64,000 bases of DNA. Source: Rhabdornis inornatus (taxonomy: Eukaryota; Chordata; Aves; Passeriformes; Rhabdornithidae). Position numbers and translations under genes: made by a program. Below, piece after piece: positions 38,601-50,600 of the stretch. How positions within the stretch are numbered: the stretch's first letter is position 1; each line of letters begins with the position of its first letter. The notes below the pieces were generated by a model. The model was not told where the DNA came from and did not search any database. It saw nothing but the letters and a program-made list of their open reading frames with translations. Location: assembly GCA_013397075.1 (NCBI GenBank), contig VWZS01003965.1, positions 66,909-130,908 on the forward strand. The letters run 5' to 3'.

Positions 38601-41600
38601 TTTTTGCTTCCCCGTTTCAGATAATCTCTCTGGTGGCTTCTTGTTTGAATAACAACTAAATTCTAAATGGTCTAATGGCTTTGCCTCCAAGTCTTGTTCA
38701 CAACTGTCTGTGCAATTTTGGGTCTTCTTGACAAAAGCCAGTTGTGCAGCTCTTCACAACCTCTGCTGAGTGACCAACAAAACATTATTAAATATATTTT
38801 CTATTTTTTTACGTGGCCCTGAAATGAATTTACCATTTTTGGAGGTGGAAAGAGAAGCTCTGCTGTTCTACCATATGAGATTGAGTTGATCCTTTATGCA
38901 GCACCATTAGTCACACAGCAGGCAAACCTCATGCCACTTTTTATGAGGATAATTTTTCCATTTTTGCTGTCATTTAAGATCCAGTCTTTTTGTAAGCTTC
39001 TTTTTTCTAGTGCTCAACATCCTAACCTATGCAAAATTTAAGTCCACAAAATTTAAATTCACAAATAACTCCATGATTGGATCACCAAATACCTGGGCCA
39101 CCAGGCTCTGCAGAGAGCATCACTGCTCTGGAAGGACATCTGTATGGGTGGCCCTAATGGCAGTGCTGTTATTTAGGGCAAACGAGTACATCTGCTTAGG
39201 ATTAGCAGTAATTACTGTTGGAAGTTAGATTGTCAGGTGAGACAGATTGTTCTGCTTCTATTCCACTGGACAAAAGTGCAATTCAAACTTTGGTCATGCT
39301 ATCAGGGCATAAACTCATGTTTTATGGGTGCTGGAAATTTGTTGGCATTGCTAGGACATTGATTACCATATTAAATACTGTTTATTTTGATTATTACACA
39401 CCTGGGATAGTGGAAGGTGTTCCTGCCCAGGGTGGGCTTTAAGGTCCCATCCTGGGATTCTGTGATTTATTAGAATTCAGTAATGGAAAGAGAAATATAA
39501 TGGTACATTAGAAAAGTTATATCATGTGGTTAAATTTTATACAAATGTAATGAAATCTAGGTAGAAATAATACCATTTGATATCTCAGAATCTTTTTAGG
39601 GGGTTCTGATTTTTAATTGCTTTGGTTTAGAAGTTGAATTCATTATAAAACCTGACCCTTGCTGGCCATGAACTTGAGCTCAATATATGTAAATAATAAA
39701 ATCCCCCCTGAAACCATGTTAACCATAATTCTCAGCCAATTTTTGTTGTTTGTATTGTTTCTCCTTGGGGTTAATGATCCCATTGTTTAGTCAACAGTCA
39801 GGGAATCCTGAAAGCATGAATGGCATGGCCTGTCCTGGCAGCAGTTGCACAGGGATGTCATTAACTTGCTGTCCTTTCTTTCCCCCTCCTCTTTGGTTTT
39901 GTTTTTTTGTTTTGTGGTAGTCTGACCCTTGGTTGTCGTTGCAGAACTATGGAGGTGCCATGAGACCCCCTCTGAACGCTTTAGGTGGCCCGGGGATGCC
40001 TGGGATGAACATGTAAGCACAACACAAATCCTACTGTACCTAGAAAATGCCATTTTTGCATTGCAGAAGGAGCAGTTGGGACAGATAAGGCAAGGAGAGC
40101 ATGCTTGGATGACCAGTAAATGCAATTTTAAGATGTGAACCCACATTCTTACAGGAGCCTCGGCTGTCCTAACAAGTCTGTACAAATGCTCAGTTTCTCT
40201 CACAGATCAGCCTTCAAATACTGGGAATATATTGTCAATATAATCACTGATATATCCTTGTATATAGTTTTAAAAATGAAACTGTTTATAATATATTTCC
40301 ACTTACTAGATATCTTGTCAGGAACATTTTTTCTCTGCAAAATAAATCACTACTTAATTGTAGCAAAATAGCCTCTGTCTAGAACTATTTATAAGAAAAA
40401 GAAAGACACAATTGATTTGAAAGTCTTCCTAACCTACAGTTCTTATTTCCTTGACTACATTTATTTCCAGTCTAAACAGATAGAGGAGCTTTACAGATAT
40501 GAGAGTATTTTTGTTTGTGTTTCTGGGTATTTCTGGGTCCGTAAAATGGTCTGGTAAAAATGGATATAATCTCAGTTCAGATTTATTCCAGACATGGATT
40601 TAGCCATGGCAGGGTGTTGCACCTTGTATCCCTGAAAATAACCCCCTTTTAAATGTGTAGAAATACTTCAGATATAACATTAAGAAAGCAGTAAAGATTT
40701 CTATATGCTTTTCTCAATATATCATAGATACCCATTTTTACTCCAGTTTTTATAGAAAATGTAAATAAGAAATGGCAATTTTTGTTTCAAGTAAAAAAGT
40801 TACCACCCTGAAGAAGTCAAAGAGGTACAGAAAGAGAATGTGATTTAAAAAATCCACCATAGCTCTGATTGGTTTAGATTTCCAGACATACATTGAATTC
40901 TTGAAACAAATAAATTAAAATCTGAAGTTGTGTGTTGCTCTGTCATAGACATCACATATGGGGATTTAAAGACAATTCTAGGAGCCTTCCTGAGGGTAGG
41001 AATTTATGTTTTTCAATTAAATTGATGTGGAAAAAATATTTAGACATTTGAAATTCAGTGTGAGTCAAGTATAAGCACTGCAGAGGTTTTACACAGCAGA
41101 AGGCTGAATTACAAAAAAAAGGAAATTAACTTTCCAGAAGTAAAATTGAGAGATAGATAAGATATTTTGAAACTATTTATTCACACAAAAGAGAGTTTGC
41201 ACAGGAAAAATAGGAAAAGAGTTTCCTGGATGACAAAAAGCTTTCCTGGCCTACCAGAAAGAGAGAAGAATGGATTGAAGTACTAATGCTGCTGGGTTTT
41301 ATAAGCACATTTCATCAGAGGGTTGCTCTGAGTTGAGATTCTTTGAATTGTATTTTCAGGACATGAGGGTGTTTTCCTACTGTACATTTCCTGCTGTCTC
41401 TGAAATTGCAGTGAGGGCTCAGGGTCAGGGCTGGGCTGGGGGCAGTGGCAGAGGACAGACCCAAATTTGTCCCCCTCACCCTTTATCCCAGTGCAAGAAC
41501 AGCAGTGTGGGTCACTTGTGGAAACCACATTTCACCTCTCCATGAGGCTGTCCCTTCATACCTGAGTGTTTTCTTTACCTGACAGCTTCCCAGCGTTCTG

Positions 41601-44600
41601 TTCTTCTTTTTCTTGGATTTTTGGCAGTGTCAAGTACAGAAATGTGTGCTCCACAGAAACAGCTGCCGTTTAAAATCCAGCTTCTCCTCCTTGGAAGGTG
41701 CAAAGGGAAACTGCTTTGGTTAGGAGCAGACTATCTGCCAAATATAATGTTGCCATTTTTCTGGGTGAGAAAGTGCTCGTTGTGGTCAGAAATGGCTTCT
41801 CATAAGGCAGCATCTCAATCCATACAATCCACAAATGCTGGGTAAATTCCCTGCTTTGTCATCTGTGACACCATCAGATTTCTGTCGGACACAGCTGATG
41901 CCCAACCCATGCTCTTCCACAGAATAACTTCATTTTAGCTGTAAGCTTCTCAGTTGGAACTTGGCACAGCCATTTTTGGGAAGATCTCATGTCTCTGCCA
42001 GTTTTTGGAACAAAAAGGCAGATTTCAGGGAGCAGTGTTACATTTCGCTGGTGATTTTTAACACCCTGTGTGACCTGCAGTGCTGTCTCAAGCACTAAGA
42101 ATATCTCAGTCATGCCTCAGGTTTAAAAAAAGAAGAAAGAAAAAGGTGTGATTTTGTCTTTTAACTTCAATTCACAAACTTGAGTCTAGATGTTTCATTT
42201 CCTGATGGAATATATTTGCCTCTTGGAAAACTAAAATTTCAGACTTTTCTTTTTTTGAGCCAGGATTGATACTTACAGGACAAACTCTAAAAAAATTGGT
42301 CATACCAACAGATACTTTGTGAAATATTTTGGAATCAGTGCTTGTATGGTTATGTTTTATAGCCTTGTTGGTGCTTCCAAATTAAACATTTAATAAAAGA
42401 CAAAAGACCTGCTTGCATGGAACTGGGGAAAAAAAAAATCTATTTGGGGGCTTTTATGTGTGTTTTATAAGCATTTGGCTCCACAAAATCCATGTGGCTT
42501 TCCAGCAGAATCTGCTGCAGTGATTTCTAAGTCTATACTGAAAGCAGTCCAATAAATCTGAAAATTGCAACAGCTTTTTAGAAGAAAGGTGAGTTCCCAT
42601 GTCTCAGTCTAAATTTCTGAGTTTCCATATTCCTGTGGCTTAACCCAGTTATGTCTCTGAGTCAGTACATTTCATAGCAATGAGTGCAAGGGTTTGGGGT
42701 GAAAACAGACTTCAAGTGTTTTTGCAAATATTCCAGATTTTTCTGAAAGAGAGGATCCAATAAACCAGTGAAAAATAAAAAATAAATAACAACAAGGGGG
42801 AAAAAAAACCCCTGTTAATATTTCACCATGTGATCATCAGCAGAGGAACACTTGCTGAATATTTCACCTGAGGAGCATTTCTTTGCTCAGTCTTTCATTG
42901 AATGAAGCAGTAAAAACCATATCAACATTCTTGATTTCCAGCATTCCAACAATAAAGGCAGTGGAAACAAATAAATTTTCTGTTGATTTTTTTTTTTAGA
43001 TAGTTTCTTTATAGTTTCATCAACAATGTAATAAAAAAATAAGATTCAATATTAAATCCCTCAGGCAGTGTATGCACTTAATAGTTTTTATTTCTGCAAG
43101 ACTTAGAAAACTTTCAGAAATCATTAATGAAGGGTGATTCTTTCTCTCTGTTTAAGTCTCTCTCCCATGCCTGGTGAGCTGCAGTGGTTAATGTTGCTTT
43201 TCTTCAGCTAATGAGGCCAAAATGCCATTGAAAATGTGGAAGTTTTGTTCTCTGCTCTGCCTGTCCGTTGTCAGGGCCTTCAGAAAATTATTCAGTCTTG
43301 TTTATAAACAAACAGGAGTTCTTGGTGCTATTAGAAATTAATAGAAATTAATAATTAGAAGTAATTATGGGTTTGAGACATTGTGACTGTAAACATGGAG
43401 ATTTTACCTCTGCTGTGTCCAAGTCCCCTCAGGATTGTTAAAAGGTGAAGCCTCACCCTCAGACTATTTTTCTGGGTTTAGCTGAGAGTGAGAAACTTAA
43501 AATAACAGCAAAAGTTGTGAGGAAAACCCCCTGAGGGTTTTCTGGGTTTAATACATCAAATTTTTTATCATGGCTGTTGTTGTTATCATCATGGTCATTA
43601 TCATCATCATCCTCATCACCATACAGGGATCATAGCAATGTATTTTGTATGGCTTGTTGTTTTATAAATTAGGTGTTCCCAAAACATTTATTAGGTAGTT
43701 GCACAAGTTTTACTAATGAAACCTATACTGCAGTGTTCTAGATCCACAGTAGATGAATGCATCCTCAGTACTTCAGGCATGTGCTTAATTATGTGAGCAA
43801 GATTACTGGTTTCATGACTGAACATTCGTTTATTTTATGACTTAAATTTATTTTCTGACTAATAAATAAATTAATCAACTCACCAAGTGATTGAATAGCA
43901 GTGCAACAACAAAAATTCTGGTCTTGCATTGTAACTTGGAGTAGTTATGGCTTGTAAACACACTTCAGTTTGTAAAAATTCATTTCCTTCCTCTGGAAAC
44001 AGGTGATGCAGGTCATCATTCTTCTTCTGTTTCAGGGGTCCTGGGGGTGGTAGACCTTGGCCAAACCCAACCAATGCCAATTCTGTAAGTAAATATTACA
44101 AATATATTTGACATCTTCCTGTATTTAGGGAAGTATCTTCATGCCAGGCCCAGCACTGCTGTAATATAAACGCTGTCCTGGGATCCTACATGAGCAGCAG
44201 TGTCTGGTATTTCTCCAGAAAGCAGAAAATCTTCATTTTCATTCAGGGATCATATATCTTAGTTTTAAAATATCCATTTTTGGCACTTGCAGATGGATAA
44301 GGTGGGTCTGGCTTGCCCTCCTAAACAGTTCTTCCTGATATCCTCAATTTTGGCTTTTTAATTCTATTAGTGAAATTCTTCTTCAATTTTCTTTTGATTA
44401 ACATGGATATTTTTAAACTGATAGTTAAATTCTTTTCAGCCCCTGAAATCAATTGGCAAGTTCAATAACAGATTTATTTGTAACAATCATTTGGCTGACA
44501 AGTTGTCTGTAGAGAAATTTGTGTTTGTCAGTACGGTTCCTGCTCCCACAACAGCACTGGCCTGTGTTCCTTTGGAGGGAATAACAGCAAAGGCAGTAAC

Positions 44601-47600
44601 AGAGAAGGAAAACAGATTATTCACAGGATTTCTCTGGACACTGTACTTAAAAAAATATATAAAAAATGCAAATAAATACCAATGTCTTCTAAGGTGAAAG
44701 ATGTGGTAGCTTCTTTTCCTTTTATAGTGAAGATTGTAATCAAAGTAAGGTATCTCTAAGAACACACAAATTCAGTTCATGCTTGGCTGACTCTAAAGTC
44801 CTGCTGACTGAAATGCAAGTATGTCCTGCCTGAGTTCATAAACCTTATAAATTACATTGCCTTAATAATCTTACACCTTAACATTTTAACACAGTATTAC
44901 TTTTATAGTCGATATTTTAAAATTGCTGAAAAGAGGTGTTTATTTTGCCAGCAGAGGCGTTTCCCCCCATGATTTTAGCTGTGTCCTTAGTTCCCTTAAA
45001 TCGAGTGAGCACTGACCAGCAGCTGCCTGGAGCCCATCCCAGCACAGAGGAAATCACTGTTTTTTCTGTTGGTGTTACAGATACCTTACTCCTCGGCCTC
45101 TCCTGGGAACTACGTGGTGAGTGCCTTTGTGTGTGTTCACTGGACATCCCATCCCATCTAGGCAGAGGAACAGCAGCCCAGATGTTGAGGGAAGCTCCAT
45201 GTGCTGGCTGGGAGCTGCACATCTGGCCTGCTCCGAGGTTCCCCAGCCACCTCTGGTGCAGATTTGGGTGTTCGTCACCAGGATCATTGTCAGCCTGCTC
45301 CAAATTGCTCTCGGAAAACATTTATATTCCTGATACAATGTATTGTCTGCAATAGTGAAGGACAAAAAGCACCTTGGCTTTCTCAGAAAAACAACGTTTT
45401 GTGAGAGCTTCTGAACTTCTGCAGGAAAAAAGTTTATGTGTAGTGCTGGATTTTGTCTCTGTCACTGGAGATTAACTTTGTTTATTATTTTAGAATCTTT
45501 ATTGTTGTTGCTGCTGTTGCACTCAGGTTATTTGTATGGCTGAGGAGCTCTCCTAAGGCAGATTGTTTGGTCTGTTTTTATGACATCCACAGGGCTGGTG
45601 TCACAGATTGAGAAGGGAGGATTATATAATTAAAAGTAATTTATTTTGTCCTTTATTTAACAATTAGCTGTGGAAAAGGTTAGTTTTGCAAGTGTCTGTA
45701 ACTACGGGCCTCATTGTGTCACAACTTAGTGGAAATAGACAGGATTTGCTGTCTCCAAATCAGTTCTTTCAATGCAGAACTTCACAGAACTTTCTCTGTT
45801 TGGAGGAGGTTTGGTGGGTTTGCCACATTCTATTGTTGAAGAATATAAAGGCATTTTGGGAATATTTGACTTCATAGAGAGCAAGTGTTTGGGGATGAAG
45901 GTTGGGCTGGAGAGTTCCTAAAAAACGTTTTTTTGTGAAAATATTTGTAATCTGGAATTACTCACTCCAAGAACCTAATAAGATTAATCTATATATAATA
46001 TATTAATATATACTAATATATAAACTTATTTACTAATATATATGTATATATAATATATATAAATATACAAATATATGCTCTTTATACATAAATAAATGTG
46101 TATAATAAATATTCTCAGAGTGAAAATAGTTGATACCCAGAATCTCTCTAAGAGTAGAAAAAACACAAAGAATGAGAGAAAACAAATTTAAAATGAGATG
46201 TAAAAGTTAGTGAAGACAAGTAACCTTCCTCATAAATTATCATTTAGTTGTTCCTACATGTCCTTATGTGATGTTGAAAAATATGCAGAGACAGCTTTTA
46301 GAAGAAATCAAGGAAGTGAGCTTAGTACACAGGTATATGGATAAAATATATATGGAGAGCCTGTGATGCTAGGGAGACATATGGGTATGGATGAAATGTG
46401 GATATAAAGTTATGGTTAAAAGTTGATAGGGGAAAAGTATATAGACGGATATCCTGCAAGCAGGCAGAACAACCAGACCCTTCTAATCACTGCCACTGAA
46501 AAGATATCCCTGTCTGAAACAGAATATCTGCTGTTTTAAATGATTACAAAAGACATAAAGTGCAGTAATAGTCATATGGCAATGAAAATAATCATTATTA
46601 CTAGCAGTCTATGTATGTTTTATTATGGAAAGTCAGTATTTATTGACTTTGATTGATGTAGGCATTTTTAAAAGTGGAAGTTGGTAGTTTTTTGTTACGT
46701 GAAGGGGTTCAACAAAAGTAGGAAACAAGATACTATGTTTCTGTTCTTAGTAAAGGATTAGGGTGATTAGAATAAAATTTCTGGAGAAATCTTAAAGAAT
46801 CCTTAAACTCTTGTTTAACAGCCAGAGCATTTTGTGTTTCTTAGTCTTGATCAGATTTGTGACATGGAAATACCCAAAACTTTAAAAAAAAATATATTCC
46901 TTGATGTGGGGGTTTTTTTGTGTGTCTGCTTTAGGTATTTTCTAACCTTTTAATTTATGCTAACTGACAATTTTTACTCTCCCCAGGGTCCTCCAGGAGG
47001 TGGAGGGCCACCAGGAACACCTATCATGCCTAGTCCTGCAGGTACTGAAATATACTAGGAAATAACAAAATTATAAGGGATTTTAGGAAGTATGCTAATT
47101 ATTTTTTTTAATAAAGAATCAGATAACTAAATTATTGGGTCTATATTTTCTGTATCAGTTTTTTTTTCCCTATTTGCTCACTTCTCCAGCGCAGGAGGGT
47201 AGGGAGGTTTCCTAACTGGCCATAAAAACCTACTGCTATAAGTATAATGACTTCATTGAATACAATTCCAGGGATTTAAATAAATACAAATAAAAATTAA
47301 AACCAAAACAAACCCGTTAAAAATGAACAAATTAAAAAAAGGCAACCTAAGGTAAAGATATTTCGAAGTTCTGTTTTCCAAGGCATGAAAACACTTAGAA
47401 ATTGGCCACCTGTGAGTTTTGCCTAGGTATTTACTCACCTCTGAACCAGCAGCTCAAAGATTCCACAGCCCAACCATGCCCTGTGTGTTCTGACACGAGC
47501 CAGCAGAACTTGGGGACAGCTGGGGATATGTGTTGAAAAAGGATCTGGTGGATAAAGAACCTTTTGCCTGCCTCACTGAATAGTAAAAATAAATTTATAG

Positions 47601-50600
47601 GCCAGTTTTACTTTAGGCTAAAAGCTTTTCTGTTCTCCCTTTTCCTCAGACAGCATCTTTGAATATTCTAGTGATACGTAGTGCTCTGTATATAATGGAA
47701 TTATTTGCTTGGATTAATGCTTAAAAAATCATCTAGGAAATATTAATTAGGTGACAAAACCCTTGATTTGTCTTCCTGTTGTACACAGAAGACCACTGTG
47801 TGTGGAATGGGCTTGTGGAGGCTCTGGGTGCAGAGTGCTGAGCTCTTTTTATTCTCTGTGCAGGTACTGACTTTCCAGAGTTGACAATTTTTCTTAAAAA
47901 TCACACAGTCCCCTTAGGGATGTATACAGACTTTTGTCCCATAATTCTCCTTTCGTTTTTAGTCATTTTGGGGTTTTTTTGCAAGCATTGCACCAGGCTG
48001 TGCCAGGAAGATACATCAGCTAAAGCCTCCCTCAGGATTGAAGAATTTTGGCACAGTGTTCCATTGAAGACTTGGATATATTCAAAATCATATGAACTTG
48101 ACAGGGATGACAGTGAAAAGTGTAACTCTCCGTCTGTGTGAGGAGAAGCTTTTCATCATTTATTACAGATGGAAAACAAATTACAGGAAGTATTGATAAC
48201 AAACAAACTAGTGTTCTATGGATAATATTGAAGATGAGCAAAGAAATTTAGAACTCCAGGAAACAGGGTTTTAGGAATTAAATAGTTACAGCTTCTTGGT
48301 GATTTATAAACCTTTTAACAGCCATGCATAAAACTAGAGCCCAGAAGTAGTCACTTGGGGACTATGGCAATTATTTCTTTTCATAGCCCTGTTGTGTGGC
48401 GGCAAGGGATAGAAAGGGAATAAAATCTGCCTTTGTATTGCCACTGTGTATGGGATTGAGGCGCAGTAATAATATGAACAAAATGACAGGAAGTGTATGA
48501 GGTGAGTAGTTTTATTGAAAAGTGTATTTTAGCTCTTAAAATAATCTCTTATTACAGATTCAACCAACTCTGGAGACAACATGTACACTTTAATGAACGC
48601 TGTGCCACCTGGGCCCAACAGACCTAATGTAAATATGAATCTACTTACATCTTTCTTTGAGTGGTGCAGCCTTTTGTTTATCCAAACACTGCTATCATTA
48701 CTGCTAAGCTTTCCATTTTTGTGGGTGGCTCTTCAGTTATGAGCCTCTGGGAAAAAAAACCGCCGGTAGAACTTAGAAATAAATGTATGTAGATTTCCTA
48801 AGTCATTATGCAGTAAACTGCAGATTGTTTGGCTGTAATGGTAATGTCTTTTAAATGTGTGAAGAGCTAAATTTAAGGTTAATTATGTAATTGGGCAGAA
48901 ACTGCTCAAGTTGTGGAGGTGATGAGGAGCTTTCTGACTTAGGATAGGTCAGATGGGGTTTGAAAGCTGTTAATTAATAACTGATGGATTTAGGAGAGTT
49001 ATAAAAGTTCCCTATAACTTCAGTGGGGATAGGGCTGAGTTGCCAGCAGCAGTCTGAAAAGTCAAACAAAAAACATTGAGGTAAACTGTAAATTATTACT
49101 GTGTTGGATTCCAGCCTAGAGAGACGACAGTCTCCAAAAACCATGAAATTGACCAGAAAAAATTCTGGTTTTCAGTCCTCACTAAAGACCTTCTCTTAAA
49201 GGTCTGAATGGGACTTGAGAGTCTCTTCTCATTCAGAGCTGAGGAGTTGTCCTTTTTTTTTTTTTCTCCCTTCTCCTGAGGAATATTTTCTCTTTATTAG
49301 GTTCTGTGAAAAATAATTGTACAGTTTTTAATGGCTGCTCCTTTTGTAGTTTCCACTGGGGCCAGGCTCAGACGGACCCATGAGCGGACTGGGTGGAATG
49401 GACTCACATCATATGAATGGATCATTAGGTAACAGGAACAGTAAATATTGCCAAATTTTCAGTGCCAGTGCTTTTTCTGTTGCTAATTCTTGGAGTTCTG
49501 TGGAGAACAGTTTGTTAAAATACACAGGAAAAGTTGTATATACATCAGTAAGATGAAGGGAATGATTTGAAGAGGCTGTGGCAATGAAAAAAAACTCACT
49601 GAAGCTCAGTGAGCTTCATTGTGAACAATGACAATTCAGCATAGGCATCTGTCTCCTAAAGAGAATTACTTTTTTTAAGGGAAACGTGTCCCTGAAATTT
49701 TAGGTTACTTTTTATAGGGATACTTTAACAGCCTTTCTCTACCTGTTACAATCCTGAAATGGGTAGTTGGTTTAACTACTAACAATGCACATTGCATTCA
49801 AATCAATGAAAATCAGTGTGAGAGGCAGCCCCACCTTTTTCTGTCGCTTTCTACAGCCTGAGAATTTTTTCTCCTTAGCTAAAATGAAAAATTAAATTGC
49901 AACAGTTATGGGAGGTTTTTACATGTACCTAGCACATAATTTATCCTTTTGGGCAAAATAACTCCTGGTAACATCTTTGTATCTGACATTTTTAGAGAGA
50001 GAAATCGTATTCTGTCTCAGCTCTAATTTGCCTGGCTGTATGAAATGGCTGTTTCAGTCTTCTCCCACAGCTCCCACATTTCTGACTGTTTTCCTGTTAT
50101 ACTCTTCTAGTTTTGTACTCAGTACTCTTCCAAAATTTGTCTTTCCTGAAAATACATGTCTTTGGCTGCTAAAAAAAATGGTGTTCTTCGTTCATCCATC
50201 CTGAAATTGTATTTCCTTTATTCTCTGCTTTACCCGAGTGAGAGCTACAGCATGTAAAAAAAAACCTCAATTAGTTTTGAATAGTCTTGCACACATTATA
50301 TTTAATTTTATTTAGTTCCCATTACTCTGCTCATCAGGATCATCTGTTTTGTTCTAAGAGATACTCAGTACATGTAGTGCAGCCAAAGTTGATGGAGCCT
50401 CAGATTGATTGAGTGGATTGTTCTGTACCAACTGCAAACTTTTACTAAGTTGGTTATTTTTTAAAAATGTTGATGTTGCACTTTGTATTTTCAATGTAAA
50501 AAATTATTGGATTAGCTTCAGCTCAAAAGTAACTGAGCTATTGTCTCTTTTAATTTCAGGCTCAGGAGACATGGACAGTATTTCCAAAGTGAGTATCTAA

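Larger units (their letters stand above)
44085..46986 (+). other. SSBP2: SSBP2 introns either side of exon G
   Basis: The two introns (996 bp and 1870 bp) flank the 36-nt exon G at 45081-45116. The second contains the AT tract at 45984-46113. The frames of 134 and 139 codons around 44.9-45.4 kb overlap exon G in wrong frames or run through intron, and are not genes. Confidence 0.9.

Noticed and set aside
15982..43622. Short regular repeats as a CRISPR array
   Set aside because: They are uninterrupted microsatellites without repeat-spacer structure, in vertebrate nuclear DNA.
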